64,000 bases of DNA from Vibrio chagasii (GCA_041879415.1 CP090851.1:1302001-1366000), one strand, 5' to 3'; positions 9,092 to 18,550 are shown, numbered from the stretch's first letter. The notes: generated by a model from the letters alone, not told the origin. Translations and numbers: made by a program.

Positions 9092-10275
9092 TTGATTGGG
9101 TACTTGCAAGTTTATGTTTGTTCTCTGGAGCGCTTATTGTCTACCATCATGCAGCATATCCAATCCTGCTACGCTGGTACGCAAAGGGTCACCCGGCGCG
9201 CCAAGTTGAAGAGAGTCATCGCTGTTATAAAGATGAAAAACAAGATTGTACGCTACCAACTATCACGATTTTGGTGCCAGCATTCAACGAAGAACAATGG
9301 ATCGCAGATAAAGTCCGCAACCTTGCTTCTCTGGACTATCCGAAAAAGAAGCTACGAGTGATTATCGCGTGTGATGGCTGTACAGATAACACCGTCGATA
9401 TTGCTCAGATGACGATTCAAGAAGCTATGTGCAGCGACATACATGTGGAAATACACGACCACAAACAAAACCGAGGCAAAGTAGCGGTTATTAATGAAGA
9501 AGTGACAAACATTAAGAGTGACATTACCGCCCTTAGTGACGTTTCAGCCCTTATATCACTTGATGCGTTACTAATCGCAGCCGCTCACTTTGAAAGTGAC
9601 AAGGTTGGCGTGGTGAATGCCACTTACCAGCTTTGTCCATCAGGTAACGAAGGTGAAAACACCTATTGGCAATACCAAACAGCAGTGAAAGAGTCAGAGG
9701 CGTCGTTAGGCTCAAGCCTTGGTTCGCACGGTGCATTTTATCTGTTTAGAACGCACTTATTCGAGATGTTGCCTGCCAATACCATCAACGACGACTTCAT
9801 TCTTCCAATGCAAATCGTTAAACAAGGCTACATCGCTGAATATGAAACGCAAATGGTAGCGCTAGAGCTTGAAGAATCGAACCTAGATACTGACTTCAAA
9901 CGTCGCTTACGTATCTCAGCTGGCAATATGCAGCAAGCGATACGACTGTTCGGCTTGTTCAGCCCTAAGTTCAAAGGCATCGCTTTTGCTTTCTTTTCAG
10001 GAAAAGGGCTACGCCTACTGACTCCCTATTTAATGATCATGTGCTTAGTGTGTTCAGCTCTCCTAAATCATTATTTAGTGTTTGAAGCACTACTGTGGGC
10101 ACAGATTGCGGTATACACCATTGGCTTACTTGGCTGCATATTACCAAAGCGCCTAGTCAACAAACCTATTTCATTAATCTCTTACTTAGTCGTTGGTCAT
10201 TACGCCAACTTCATCGGTGGCTTACGCTACCTACTTGGATTAGAAAACTCACCTTGGACTCGAGCAAATCGTTAA
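9088..10275 (+). CDS. sypQ: Membrane glycosyltransferase family 2 (SypQ-like)
   Basis: Processive-type GT-A glycosyltransferase of 395 residues. A membrane helix near residues 4-22 precedes the catalytic domain with VPAFNEEQWI, IACDGCTDNT and ALSDVSALIS (the DxD-like region). The acceptor-site segment is NTINDDFILPM. Two to three C-terminal membrane helices lie at about 305-375. Family members include SypQ and poly-N-acetylglucosamine synthases. SD AAGGAG precedes the start, which overlaps the sypP stop. Confidence 0.85.
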   Translation: MIDWVLASLCLFSGALIVYHHAAYPILLRWYAKGHPARQVEESHRCYKDEKQDCTLPTITILVPAFNEEQWIADKVRNLASLDYPKKKLRVIIACDGCTDNTVDIAQMTIQEAMCSDIHVEIHDHKQNRGKVAVINEEVTNIKSDITALSDVSALISLDALLIAAAHFESDKVGVVNATYQLCPSGNEGENTYWQYQTAVKESEASLGSSLGSHGAFYLFRTHLFEMLPANTINDDFILPMQIVKQGYIAEYETQMVALELEESNLDTDFKRRLRISAGNMQQAIRLFGLFSPKFKGIAFAFFSGKGLRLLTPYLMIMCLVCSALLNHYLVFEALLWAQIAVYTIGLLGCILPKRLVNKPISLISYLVVGHYANFIGGLRYLLGLENSPWTRANR

Positions 10276-10284
10276 GGATTGACC

Positions 10285-10944
10285 ATGATGAATATTGACC
10301 AACTATCAAATCAAAACCTATACCAAAACAAAATCTCTCGTGCGAAGCGTACCTTCGATTTTGTAAGCTCATTGGTTGCACTTATTATCTTGTCACCAGT
10401 GTTCCCTATCATTGCCCTAGCGATTGTTCTCACTTCTCGTGGTCCAGTATTTTATCGTCAGCTTCGTGTCGGTAAATCAACACCAGAGAAAATGGAAATC
10501 TTTGAGATCATGAAATTTCGAAGCATGTATGAAGATGCCGAGTCTCGCTCTGGTGCGGTTTGGGCTACACAAAACGACCCAAGAATTACACCTGTAGGTC
10601 GCTTTTTAAGAAAAACTCGACTTGATGAAATCCCTCAGTTATTCAATGTACTAAAAGGTGAAATGTCTCTAATTGGTCCACGCCCGGAACGCCCTACCTT
10701 CTACACTAAGTTAGAAAACGAAATTCCATACTTTGCAGACCGTACTTATGGCGTTATGCCTGGTATCACAGGGCTAGCACAAGTTAACCAAGGCTATGAC
10801 ACTTGTATTGAAGACGTGCGCCGTAAAGTTGGATTCGACCACAGTTACGCATTAAGCCTATGCTCGGTTAAATCTTGGATTGCGACTGACCTAAGCATTA
10901 TCACTAAAACGATCGTTGTGATGGTTGATGGCCGAGGTCGCTAA
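10285..10944 (+). CDS. sypR: Undecaprenyl-phosphate sugar-phosphate transferase (SypR-like)
   Basis: Initiating glycosyl-1-phosphate transferase of the bacterial sugar transferase family, about 219 residues. A hydrophobic helix (about 24-46) anchors it. The catalytic part has MKFRSMYEDAE, DEIPQLFNVLKGEMSLIGPRPERP-type sequence and a GITGLAQVNQGYD segment, all hallmarks of WcaJ/PglC-type enzymes. It loads the first sugar on the lipid carrier. I chose ATG 10285 because AAGGA lies six bases upstream; a TTG two codons earlier is possible. It is the last syp gene and is followed by a strong terminator. Confidence 0.9.
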   Translation: MMNIDQLSNQNLYQNKISRAKRTFDFVSSLVALIILSPVFPIIALAIVLTSRGPVFYRQLRVGKSTPEKMEIFEIMKFRSMYEDAESRSGAVWATQNDPRITPVGRFLRKTRLDEIPQLFNVLKGEMSLIGPRPERPTFYTKLENEIPYFADRTYGVMPGITGLAQVNQGYDTCIEDVRRKVGFDHSYALSLCSVKSWIATDLSIITKTIVVMVDGRGR

Positions 10945-11015
10945 AAAGTCGACTTTGCATTCATTTATCAGATTCGGTCACAGATAGTTCTGCACTTTTT
11001 GATTTACGTCCTATT

Positions 11016-11050
11016 AAAACCAATGAGTAATTAATTACTCATTGGTTTTT
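11016..11050 (+). terminator. Terminator after sypR (long perfect palindrome)
   Basis: A 34-base perfect palindrome centred between 11032 and 11033 (arm AAAACCAATGAGTAATT) followed by TT. It ends the syp transcript and, being symmetrical with A- and T-runs on its sides, could work in both directions. Confidence 0.85.
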
Positions 11051-11070
11051 TCGATTTTATATACCATTTG

Positions 11071-11115
11071 ATATACGATGCCGCGTAAACATTCCCACTT
11101 TATATTCGATGCCGC
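11071..11115. repeat. Direct repeat in the LysR leader
   Basis: ATATACGATGCCGC (11071-11084) recurs as ATATTCGATGCCGC (11102-11115), 13 of 14 bases identical, 31 bases apart or about three helical turns. The second copy ends seven bases before the LysR start codon. This could be an autoregulatory site. Confidence 0.6.
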
Positions 11116-11121
11116 TTTGCT

Positions 11122-12000
11122 ATGAAAATTGAAGATCTTAAATTATTTACGACCGTCGTTGAGCTTGGAAGCTTTACCGCCGCCGCGAACGCACTGGATC
11201 TTCCGCGAGCAAATGTCAGTCGCCGAATCAATGATTTAGAGAAATCACTCAATATACAGTTATTCTTCCGTACAACGCGCAGCCTATCGGTTACTAAGTC
11301 TGGCGAGTTGTATTACAACGAGCTGTTGAAAGCATTGAGTGCTTTGGAAAAAGCCAATCATGTGGCGTCAAACTTATTAGAAGTGCCTCACGGGCGAGTC
11401 AAGATCGGTTTGCTTCCAGAGACCGGTGATATCGTCCAAGCCACTCTATTTAAGTTCCAAGATCTCTACCCGGAAATCGAGCTCGATATTCGCAGCATCA
11501 GTAACGGTTTTATCGACATGTATCGACAAGGGTTAGACCTTGCAATGCATGGCGGTCGTTTAAGCGACTCAAATGTAGTTGCACGTAAGGTAATGGATCT
11601 ACAGCGTATATTCGTTGCTAGCCCAGAATACATCGCTAAAACCGGTAGACCTGCCACTCTTGAGGAATTAGCGAAATTTCCGTTTGTCTGTTTTCGTTGG
11701 CCAAGTGGTGACATCGATAAAGAGTGGGAAATATCCAATCAAGTCGTCAAAGTAGAGCCATCTATTGTTAGTGACAGTATTGGTTTTGTGAAAGGCGCGT
11801 CGGCGCGACACCGTGGTATTGCGTTATTGCCACAACTCATGGTGAGGCAAGAGCTCAAAGAAGGCACGTTGGTTAACCTCTTCCCTAACGAGACGTTGCA
11901 AAAAGAAGAAGCTTGGCTGCTTTACCCACAACGAAAAGCGTTGAGCCATGCGAGTCAATTATTGATTGATTTCTTGTTACAAGAACTACCAAAACTATAG
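11122..12000 (+). CDS. LysR family transcriptional regulator
   Basis: LTTR of 292 residues. The N-terminal winged helix-turn-helix (about 1-60) reads MKIEDLKLFTTVVELGSFTA with recognition helix LPRANVSRRINDLEKSL. The rest is a periplasmic-binding-like effector domain (about 90-290). No clear Shine-Dalgarno sequence precedes the ATG, which lies right after a direct repeat. It is encoded in the same direction as, and 99 bases before, the RND efflux operon, so it is a likely regulator of that operon, though this is inference. Confidence 0.88.
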   Translation: MKIEDLKLFTTVVELGSFTAAANALDLPRANVSRRINDLEKSLNIQLFFRTTRSLSVTKSGELYYNELLKALSALEKANHVASNLLEVPHGRVKIGLLPETGDIVQATLFKFQDLYPEIELDIRSISNGFIDMYRQGLDLAMHGGRLSDSNVVARKVMDLQRIFVASPEYIAKTGRPATLEELAKFPFVCFRWPSGDIDKEWEISNQVVKVEPSIVSDSIGFVKGASARHRGIALLPQLMVRQELKEGTLVNLFPNETLQKEEAWLLYPQRKALSHASQLLIDFLLQELPKL

Positions 12001-12021
12001 TAATTGTCTCAATTTCCGTGA

Positions 12022-12043
12022 CAGTGTTATACCATTAGCACTG
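12022..12043. promoter_or_regulatory. Operator-like inverted repeat before the RND operon
   Basis: CAGTGTTA-TACCAT-TAGCACTG: eight-base arms with one mismatch around six bases. It overlaps a possible -10 (TATACC at 12028) that has TTGTCT (12004) as -35. It lies 57 bases before the adaptor gene, a good place for repression or activation. Confidence 0.5.
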
Positions 12044-12099
12044 ATTATCTCTTCGTTTCATCTCGATAGAATTGCTCCATTAATATTTAGGAGCAATTC

Positions 12100-13209
12100 A
12101 TGATGTCCATCTATCGCTACTCTCTACTCGCTGCCAGCCTTGTATCTCTTATTGGTTGCAACCAAGCGTCTGTTACCTCATCACATGCTGATTCAGCAAA
12201 AGCAAAGCAGGAACGCCCTATTCAAGTCATCCAACTTGAATCTGCATCTCAACAATCGAGTAAGACCTTCACAGGTAAGCTTCAATCAGTAGAAACCGCA
12301 GGCGTGGCATTTCGTGTTCCCGGCACCATACAAGAATTGCTTGTTAAAACGGGCGATCGCGTGCAAAAAGGTCAACCTATCGCGCAACTCGATCCACACG
12401 ATTATCAAGTCGCGTTAGAAGAGCTGCAAGCTCGCGCTTTAGAAGCGAAATCTGCACATAAGTTGGCAAAAGCTGAATTAGCTCGCGTGAAACAAGCGAT
12501 TGCTGATGATGCCATTGCCAACGTAAACCTAGACCGTGCAATCAGCGGTTATGAACGCAGTGAAGCCGCAGTTAAGGTGGTAGAACAAAACATTCGTCGA
12601 GCGAAAGATTCGGTGCGCTACACCCGCTTGTTAGCGCCTTTCGATGGTGTGATTGCTTCATCGAACTTCGATCAATATGAACAAGTGCTGCCGGGTGTAG
12701 CTGTGTTTACTATTCATAAGCCAGAACAGCTTGAAGTGACCATCGATGTACCAGAAAACTTGATTCACCAATTCGAAGCTGAGCAACAAGCAACCATTAG
12801 TTGGTATCACGCAAAAAAGTCTATTACTGGTCATGCGACTGAAATCTCGACGCTCCCTCACCCAATAAAACAGACCTATTCTGTGACCTATCGTTTGGAT
12901 GATTTGACCAGTGCAGACACTCGAAATCTATTACCTGGCAAAGCAGTGACGCTCACCACTGAATTAGGTGAAAGTAGCAACAACTTCTGCCTACCTTACT
13001 CATCGATTGTTAATCAGTCTGGCAATGAGCAAGTGTTTGTTATCAAGGGCTCACAAGCTGAATCCGTGCCTATCAACATCACCTCTGTGAGAGAAAACAG
13101 CGCCTGTGTCGATTCAACGTTGAATGATGGTGACTTTGTTGTCGTGAGCGGCGCTCAATACATCAAGGAAGGCCAGCATTTCTCATCCATCCAAGTTAAA
13201 GGACTGTAG
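12100..13209 (+). CDS. RND efflux periplasmic adaptor (membrane fusion) lipoprotein
   Basis: HlyD/AcrA-type adaptor of 369 residues linking the inner-membrane pump to the outer-membrane channel. The N-terminus is a lipoprotein signal ending in the lipobox SLIGC. The lipoyl half has AGVAFRVPGTIQELLVKTGDRVQKGQPIAQLDP, written here only as a region (about 60-95), followed by a helical hairpin (about 100-165) and beta-barrel domain. SD TTAGGAG precedes the start. The stop is adjacent to the pump gene, so they are cotranscribed. Confidence 0.9.
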   Translation: MMSIYRYSLLAASLVSLIGCNQASVTSSHADSAKAKQERPIQVIQLESASQQSSKTFTGKLQSVETAGVAFRVPGTIQELLVKTGDRVQKGQPIAQLDPHDYQVALEELQARALEAKSAHKLAKAELARVKQAIADDAIANVNLDRAISGYERSEAAVKVVEQNIRRAKDSVRYTRLLAPFDGVIASSNFDQYEQVLPGVAVFTIHKPEQLEVTIDVPENLIHQFEAEQQATISWYHAKKSITGHATEISTLPHPIKQTYSVTYRLDDLTSADTRNLLPGKAVTLTTELGESSNNFCLPYSSIVNQSGNEQVFVIKGSQAESVPINITSVRENSACVDSTLNDGDFVVVSGAQYIKEGQHFSSIQVKGL

Positions 13210-16200
13210 GTGAACACTATGAACTTAGCTGACTTTGCCATAAAGCAACGAACCTTTGTCTTGTTCTTCACCGCGTTAAGCGTGATTGCTGGGCTCTATT
13301 CCTATTTTGACCTAGGAAAACTCGAAGACCCAAGCTTCACAGTAAAAACGGCTGTCGTCGTCACTCTCTACCCTGGTGCTTCGGCTGAAGAAGTAGAGCA
13401 ACAAGTCACGGATACGGTTGAAACCAAACTTCAAGAAATGGCGACTTTAAACCGACTACGATCGCTTTCTCGTCCAGGGATGTCGATGGTGTTTGTCGAT
13501 TTGAAAGAGTCGTTAAACTCAAAAGAACTTCCACAGGAATGGGATCTACTTCGTCGTAAAGTATCAGACATGAAAATGCTGCTACCGAGTACGGCGCAAA
13601 TCAGCATCGTACAAGATGAGTTCTCTGAAGTGTACGGGATGCTTTTCTCAGTTTACGGTAAAGACGCGACTCCATCAGAGCTTCGTAGTTATGCGGAAGA
13701 GTTACAACGTCGCATTAAAACCGTCGATGGGATTAAGAAAGTAGAATTGCATGGTGTCCAACCGCGCGTTGTTCATATCGATATCCCTGATGAACGTTTG
13801 GCGCAGTACGGCTTATCTATGGCGCAGGTATGGAGCCAGTTAAACACGCAGAACACCACGTTTGACGCAGGTAAGTTCTCTGCGGGTAGCGAACGAATTC
13901 GTGTTCAGCAATCAAGCCAATTCACTTCTTTAGCGGACATCAAAAACCTGATGATCAAAGGTGGTGTAAGTGATTTAGGTACTGGTCTTATACGTCTGGG
14001 CGATATTGCTGATGTGACCATGGGCTATCAAGAGCCGATGATGACAGAAAATCGCTACAACGGCGTACCAGCCGTGACGCTTGCGATGAGCCCGGTGTCT
14101 GGTGTGAACGTCGTATCTCTAGGCGATGACATCAATCGAATCGTCAATGAGTTCCAAGCATCGCTGCCTCTAGGTGTAGAGGTCGCAACCGTTGCCAACC
14201 AGCCTGAAGAAGTTCAAAAGTCGATAGATAACTTCGTAAGCAACCTGCTTGAGAGTGTTGCGATTGTATTTGTCGTACTATCCGTTTTCATGGGCTTAAA
14301 GAGTGCAACCATTGTTGGCTCTAGCCTACTACTTACGATTCTGCTGACGCTCATCTATATGAACATCGCAGATATCGATTTACACCGTGTGTCTCTTGGT
14401 ACCTTTATCCTTGCCCTAGGTATGTTGGTTGATAATGCAATTGTGATTACCGACATGATGATCGTGAAGATCAACAAAGGTATCGACCGAACGGTTGCAG
14501 CTATCGACTCAGTAAAAGAGACGGCAACACCACTGTTTGGCGCTACCGTGATTGCGATTATGGGTGCAAGCCCGGTTATCTTCTCCCAGACAGATGCCGC
14601 TGAATTTGCGAGCTCAGTATTCTTAATCATCGCCTCTTCACTACTGCTGTCATGGTTTGTGGCAATGACGTTCACCGCGTTAATGTGCTGGATGTTCATT
14701 AAGCCAACTGTGCAAAAAACGGATACAAAAGTCAGCTTGTACCGAAAGAGCGTGAACTGGACAGTCGATAATCCAATTAAAGCCCTGTCAGCACTGATAC
14801 CTTTGATTCTGGTTACCGCGCTAGCGATTCCAAGCATTGCGATTAACTTCATCCCACAAGCAGATCGTCCAATCTTGTTCCTTGATTACTGGCTACCGAA
14901 TGGCGCAAAGATCGAACAAACGTCACAAGACATGGAGCGTATTGAAGCTTGGTTATTAGAACAACCAGAAGTGACGAGCATCTCTACCTATGTTGGCGCT
15001 GGTGCACCGCGATTCTCAGTAACGATCGAGCCTGAGCCGTTCGACCCTGCGTATGGTCAGATCTTGATTAACGCGACCGATTATCCATCACTCAGTACCT
15101 TAATCGCTCGTGGTGACAAATGGCTTGCCAAAGAGTTTCCAAACGCAAACCCAAGGTTTAGAGGTTTGAAGCTTGCGACATCAGATAAATTCAGCGTAGA
15201 AGCTCGCTTCTCTGGCCCTGACGTGGCTGTGCTGCATGACCTATCTAACAAAGCCAAAGCGATTTTTGAAGCGCACCCTGATACCAAATATGTGCGTGAC
15301 GACTGGCGACAAAAGAGCAAAGTGCTTCAACCGATCATCAACCAAGACAAGGTTCGCCAAGCAGGTATCAACCGCGCCGACATCGCATTCGCAATGAAGC
15401 GTGCTTCTGAAGGCATGCCACTAGGACGCATGAACCTCAACGATGAACTCATTACGATTCAACTAAGAGGTACAGATCGCAGCCTTCAATCACTAGAAAC
15501 ATTGCCGGTTCGCTCGCTATTGGGCTTACATAGCGTACCTCTCGGCCAAGTGGTGGACGGGTTTGAACTAACAAGCGAAGAGACCATGATTTGGCGTCGT
15601 GATCGTGTCAAAACCATTACCGCACAAGCAGGTGTGGGCCGCTACACCACTCCGGCTGCAGTAAGAAATGCCGTCATTGACGATATTGAAGCTATCGAAC
15701 TTCCGCCAGGTTACAGCCTTGAATGGGGTGGTGAATACTACGACGAGCATAAAGCAGTAAGTGACATCCTCAAACAACTACCAAAAGCGATGTTGTTGAT
15801 GGTGATCATTCTAGTCGCGATGTTTAACGGCTTTAAGCAACCAGTGATTATCTTCACCACATTGCCGCTTGCAGCAACGGGGGCGACATTCAGCTTGTTG
15901 TTATTGGATAAACCTTTCGGCTTCATGGCTTTGATTGGTGCAGTCACCCTAACAGGTATGATCATCAAAAACGGTATTGTACTGATGGATCAAATTGAAC
16001 TGGAACGCACCAATGGTCGTACGCTGTCGGATGCTATTAAAGAAGCAACCGTGAACCGTACCATGGCGATCTCGATGGGCGCACTAACAACGGCTCTTGG
16101 TATGATCCCGCTACTAACGGACCTCCTATTCGACCAGATGGCAGCAACGATTATTGGTGGTTTGGCGGCAGCAACCGTGTTGTCTCTGTTCGTGATGCCC

Positions 16201-16329
16201 GCGCTATACAAACTATTCTATCGTGCCGAAGAAACCGTGAGTATTTCAGATGCGATAAAGGATGCTGTTGTTGTGCTTGACGCGACGCCGAGCAATACAG
16301 ATAACCAACAAACTAACGTCACTCAATAA
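13210..16329 (+). CDS. RND family efflux transporter permease
   Basis: Proton-driven inner-membrane pump of 1039 residues, the AcrB/MexB-type partner of the adaptor before it. It has an N-terminal membrane helix, two large periplasmic loops and two sets of six helices. The proton-relay helix reads LALGMLVDNAIVITDMM (about 398-414) and the second half has TGMIIKNGIVLMDQIE. The start is GTG with AAAGGA six bases upstream; ATG at 13219 (after AGGTG) is an alternative that begins at the usual MNLADF. Substrates cannot be told from sequence. Confidence 0.93.
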   Translation: MNTMNLADFAIKQRTFVLFFTALSVIAGLYSYFDLGKLEDPSFTVKTAVVVTLYPGASAEEVEQQVTDTVETKLQEMATLNRLRSLSRPGMSMVFVDLKESLNSKELPQEWDLLRRKVSDMKMLLPSTAQISIVQDEFSEVYGMLFSVYGKDATPSELRSYAEELQRRIKTVDGIKKVELHGVQPRVVHIDIPDERLAQYGLSMAQVWSQLNTQNTTFDAGKFSAGSERIRVQQSSQFTSLADIKNLMIKGGVSDLGTGLIRLGDIADVTMGYQEPMMTENRYNGVPAVTLAMSPVSGVNVVSLGDDINRIVNEFQASLPLGVEVATVANQPEEVQKSIDNFVSNLLESVAIVFVVLSVFMGLKSATIVGSSLLLTILLTLIYMNIADIDLHRVSLGTFILALGMLVDNAIVITDMMIVKINKGIDRTVAAIDSVKETATPLFGATVIAIMGASPVIFSQTDAAEFASSVFLIIASSLLLSWFVAMTFTALMCWMFIKPTVQKTDTKVSLYRKSVNWTVDNPIKALSALIPLILVTALAIPSIAINFIPQADRPILFLDYWLPNGAKIEQTSQDMERIEAWLLEQPEVTSISTYVGAGAPRFSVTIEPEPFDPAYGQILINATDYPSLSTLIARGDKWLAKEFPNANPRFRGLKLATSDKFSVEARFSGPDVAVLHDLSNKAKAIFEAHPDTKYVRDDWRQKSKVLQPIINQDKVRQAGINRADIAFAMKRASEGMPLGRMNLNDELITIQLRGTDRSLQSLETLPVRSLLGLHSVPLGQVVDGFELTSEETMIWRRDRVKTITAQAGVGRYTTPAAVRNAVIDDIEAIELPPGYSLEWGGEYYDEHKAVSDILKQLPKAMLLMVIILVAMFNGFKQPVIIFTTLPLAATGATFSLLLLDKPFGFMALIGAVTLTGMIIKNGIVLMDQIELERTNGRTLSDAIKEATVNRTMAISMGALTTALGMIPLLTDLLFDQMAATIIGGLAAATVLSLFVMPALYKLFYRAEETVSISDAIKDAVVVLDATPSNTDNQQTNVTQ

Positions 16330-16341
16330 GGAGCAGTAAAC

Positions 16342-17844
16342 ATGTATCGATTACCTAAGTTTAAAGTGGCTCCTATTGCCCTAGCCTTGTTACTTACCGG
16401 TTGCGCGGTTGGCCCAGATTACGAGGAGCCACAAACCACAATGGCAGAAACCTTCCTGTACAGCCAAGACAGTGAAAGCCACAGTGAGACGAATCAACAG
16501 CAGAACCATTGGTGGACTCAGTTCAATGATCCGACACTCAATCAGTTAGTGGCTGATGTGCAAAGCCAAAACATACCACTCAAACTCGCTGCTGAACGAA
16601 TCAATATGGCCAACTCCTATAAGAGTGTTGTTGAATCTTTTAAAGTACCGACACTAAATGTCGGTGGTGGTTACTACAACTACCAACTGAGTGAGAATGA
16701 CTCCCTACTCGGCCCAGTATTTGGTGCATCAGATGCGGTTGAATCAGCAACCGGTATGTCATTGCTGGAGGCACAACACGATGGCGGTTTTCTTGGCGCG
16801 AGCATCGCGTGGGAAATGGACCTGTTTGGACGCATCGACAGACAAGCAAACGCAGCTTCGATTCGTGTCGAACAAGCCGAAATCTTCCAATCAGGGTTAA
16901 ATACCTTGATCACCGCAGACGTGATCCACAACTACCTTCAATACCGTGGCGCACAAGAACGCAAAGCAATTGCAATGGAGAACATACAAGACCAACAACG
17001 CACACTTGAGTTAGTAACTAAAGTGGTTCGAAGTGGCTATGGCTCTGAGTTAGATCTGGCACAGGCCAAAGCAATGCTAGCAGCAACGGAAGCTATTGTT
17101 CCTCAGCTAGAAATTGCAGAACAAGTTCACAAGCAGCGTATGGCGGTGTTACTAGGCGAGTCACTTTCGAACGTTAATCAGCGTTTAGCGGGTGACTATA
17201 CTCTTCCAAGAATGAAAGATGTTATCCCAACAGGCATCCCTTCAGATTTATTGGAACAGCGCCCAGACATTCGCATCGCAGAACGTGAAATGGCCGCTAT
17301 CAACGAAGAACTTGGTGCAAGTATTGCCAATCGTTATCCAAAGTTCTTCTTAACAGGTACGCCTGGCGTTACCGCTGGAAGTTTTGACGACTTGTTCAGC
17401 AGCGATTCATTCGGTTGGGCTGCGTCAGCGGGCATTAGTTGGAATGTGTTTGATGGTGGCCGCGGTGAAGCCATGGTCGAGATGAATGAATCGAGATTCC
17501 GCTCAGCTGCACTTAATTACCAACATTCGGTAGATAGCGCATTCGCTGAGGTAGATTCAAGCTTGTTCGCATACGGTCGAAGCCAAGAGAATCAAAAGCG
17601 CATTGATGAAGCCACCCTTGCCGTTGATAACGCCGTCAGCAAGGCAAAATCCTTGTACAAGGCTGGCCTTGTTGACTACTTGTCTGTGTTAGATGCACAA
17701 AGACAACAAAAGATGATGCAAGACCGCCAAGTGGCCGCCAAGCTGCAAACCGCGAACACGACTATCGCTGTATACAAAGCACTCGGTGGTGATTGGAAAG
17801 TCTCTAACAATACAGAAAGTGTCGAGTTAGCTGCTGTGAACTAA
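16342..17844 (+). CDS. Outer-membrane efflux lipoprotein, NodT/TolC family
   Basis: Outer-membrane factor of 500 residues. A signal peptide with lipobox LLTGC is followed by AVGPDYEEP, the usual start of mature OprM/NodT proteins. Two repeated outer-membrane-efflux domains form the alpha-helical tunnel (for example LAQAKAMLAATEAIVPQ and SLYKAGLVDYLSVLDAQRQQ). SD AAGGAG lies in the 12-base gap after the pump gene. It completes a tripartite pump in the order adaptor-pump-channel. Confidence 0.92.
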   Translation: MYRLPKFKVAPIALALLLTGCAVGPDYEEPQTTMAETFLYSQDSESHSETNQQQNHWWTQFNDPTLNQLVADVQSQNIPLKLAAERINMANSYKSVVESFKVPTLNVGGGYYNYQLSENDSLLGPVFGASDAVESATGMSLLEAQHDGGFLGASIAWEMDLFGRIDRQANAASIRVEQAEIFQSGLNTLITADVIHNYLQYRGAQERKAIAMENIQDQQRTLELVTKVVRSGYGSELDLAQAKAMLAATEAIVPQLEIAEQVHKQRMAVLLGESLSNVNQRLAGDYTLPRMKDVIPTGIPSDLLEQRPDIRIAEREMAAINEELGASIANRYPKFFLTGTPGVTAGSFDDLFSSDSFGWAASAGISWNVFDGGRGEAMVEMNESRFRSAALNYQHSVDSAFAEVDSSLFAYGRSQENQKRIDEATLAVDNAVSKAKSLYKAGLVDYLSVLDAQRQQKMMQDRQVAAKLQTANTTIAVYKALGGDWKVSNNTESVELAAVN

Positions 17845-17870
17845 AAGACCGTCACGCAATTCACCGAAGC

Positions 17871-17891
17871 AATAAGCAATAAGCAATAAGC
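17871..17891. repeat. Three tandem copies of heptamer AATAAGC
   Basis: AATAAGC is repeated exactly three times at 17871-17877, 17878-17884 and 17885-17891, just before the terminator of the RND operon. This may be a slippage-prone microsatellite; no function is evident. Confidence 0.8.
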
Positions 17892-17892
17892 A

Positions 17893-17926
17893 AAAAAATA
17901 CCGCTGAATCAATCAGCGGTATTTTT
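17893..17926. terminator. Bidirectional terminator
   Basis: Stem AAATACCGCTGA / TCAGCGGTATTT with a five-base loop, A-run on the left and T-run on the right. It lies between the convergent efflux operon and the DUF6434 gene and can serve both. Confidence 0.88.
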
Positions 17927-17944
17927 CTATTCATACAAACGTGA

Positions 17945-18160
17945 CTACTTAGCTTGGTTGCGCTTCGCCCACTCTTGTACGGCATCACCCATCGTTAATC
18001 CTGTTGAGCTTTTCATCCAAAGCATGAAATCACGATCAAACTTGAACTGCTCACCAAATTGGGATTTAAAGTATCGACGGACATTCTGAGTCGTTTTATA
18101 GCTATCTGTGATTAACGTATTCTCATCTATCTGATTTTTGTGCCAATCAACCTTTGTCAT
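17945..18160 (-). CDS. DUF6434-type small protein
   Basis: Protein of 71 residues with the pattern WHKNQIDENT, TTQNVRRYFKSQFG, FDRDFMLWMKSSTGLTMGD and VQEWAKR, which I recognise as the DUF6434 family, often found attached to SAP domains or alone in proteobacteria. Function is unknown; the charged, helical make-up without signal or membrane segment suggests a cytoplasmic nucleic-acid or protein-binding role. AGGAGGAA precedes the start. Confidence 0.7.
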   Translation of the reverse strand: MTKVDWHKNQIDENTLITDSYKTTQNVRRYFKSQFGEQFKFDRDFMLWMKSSTGLTMGDAVQEWAKRNQAK

Positions 18161-18217
18161 GTACTCTAATTCCTCCTTGAAAATAAGCGATTCAAATTAC
18201 GCCAGAACAGCGTCTAA

Positions 18218-18550
18218 TTACACGTTTCTTGGTGCGAACATAATAATCGCCATGCCAAGCAGCGCCACCGAACCACCAACTAAATCCCAGGTTGTTGGCT
18301 TCTCACCATCAACAAGCCACAACCATACCAGCGCGACTGAGATGTACACACCACCGTAAGCCGCATAAACACGCCCTGTTGCTGTAGGGTGCAGAGTCAG
18401 CAACCAAGCAAATGCTGCAAGGCTTATTGCTGCCGGGATCAGTAACCAGACACTCTTGTCTTCCCTTAGCCAAAGGTAAGGTAAATAACACCCTACTATT
18501 TCCGCTATCGCCGTAAGTACAAATAGACCTACCGTTTTAAATTCAATCAC
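18218..18550 (-). CDS. ynfA: YnfA/UPF0060 family membrane protein
   Basis: Inner-membrane protein of 110 residues with four hydrophobic helices, related to the small multidrug resistance superfamily. Family marks are [14 protein letters not shown] at the first helix, [11 protein letters not shown] and [16 protein letters not shown] before the last helix. A transport function is assumed from family only. SD AAAGGTAAG precedes the start. It stands alone between small accessory genes. Confidence 0.85.
   Translation of the reverse strand: MIEFKTVGLFVLTAIAEIVGCYLPYLWLREDKSVWLLIPAAISLAAFAWLLTLHPTATGRVYAAYGGVYISVALVWLWLVDGEKPTTWDLVGGSVALLGMAIIMFAPRNV

Noticed and set aside
14355..14852. Minus-strand 165-codon open frame inside the RND pump gene
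   Set aside because: Antisense shadow of the transmembrane coding region, no start signal.
17871..17891. Heptamer repeat as phase-variation switch
   Set aside because: It lies after the stop codon of the outer-membrane factor gene and before a terminator, so changes in copy number would not alter a reading frame.
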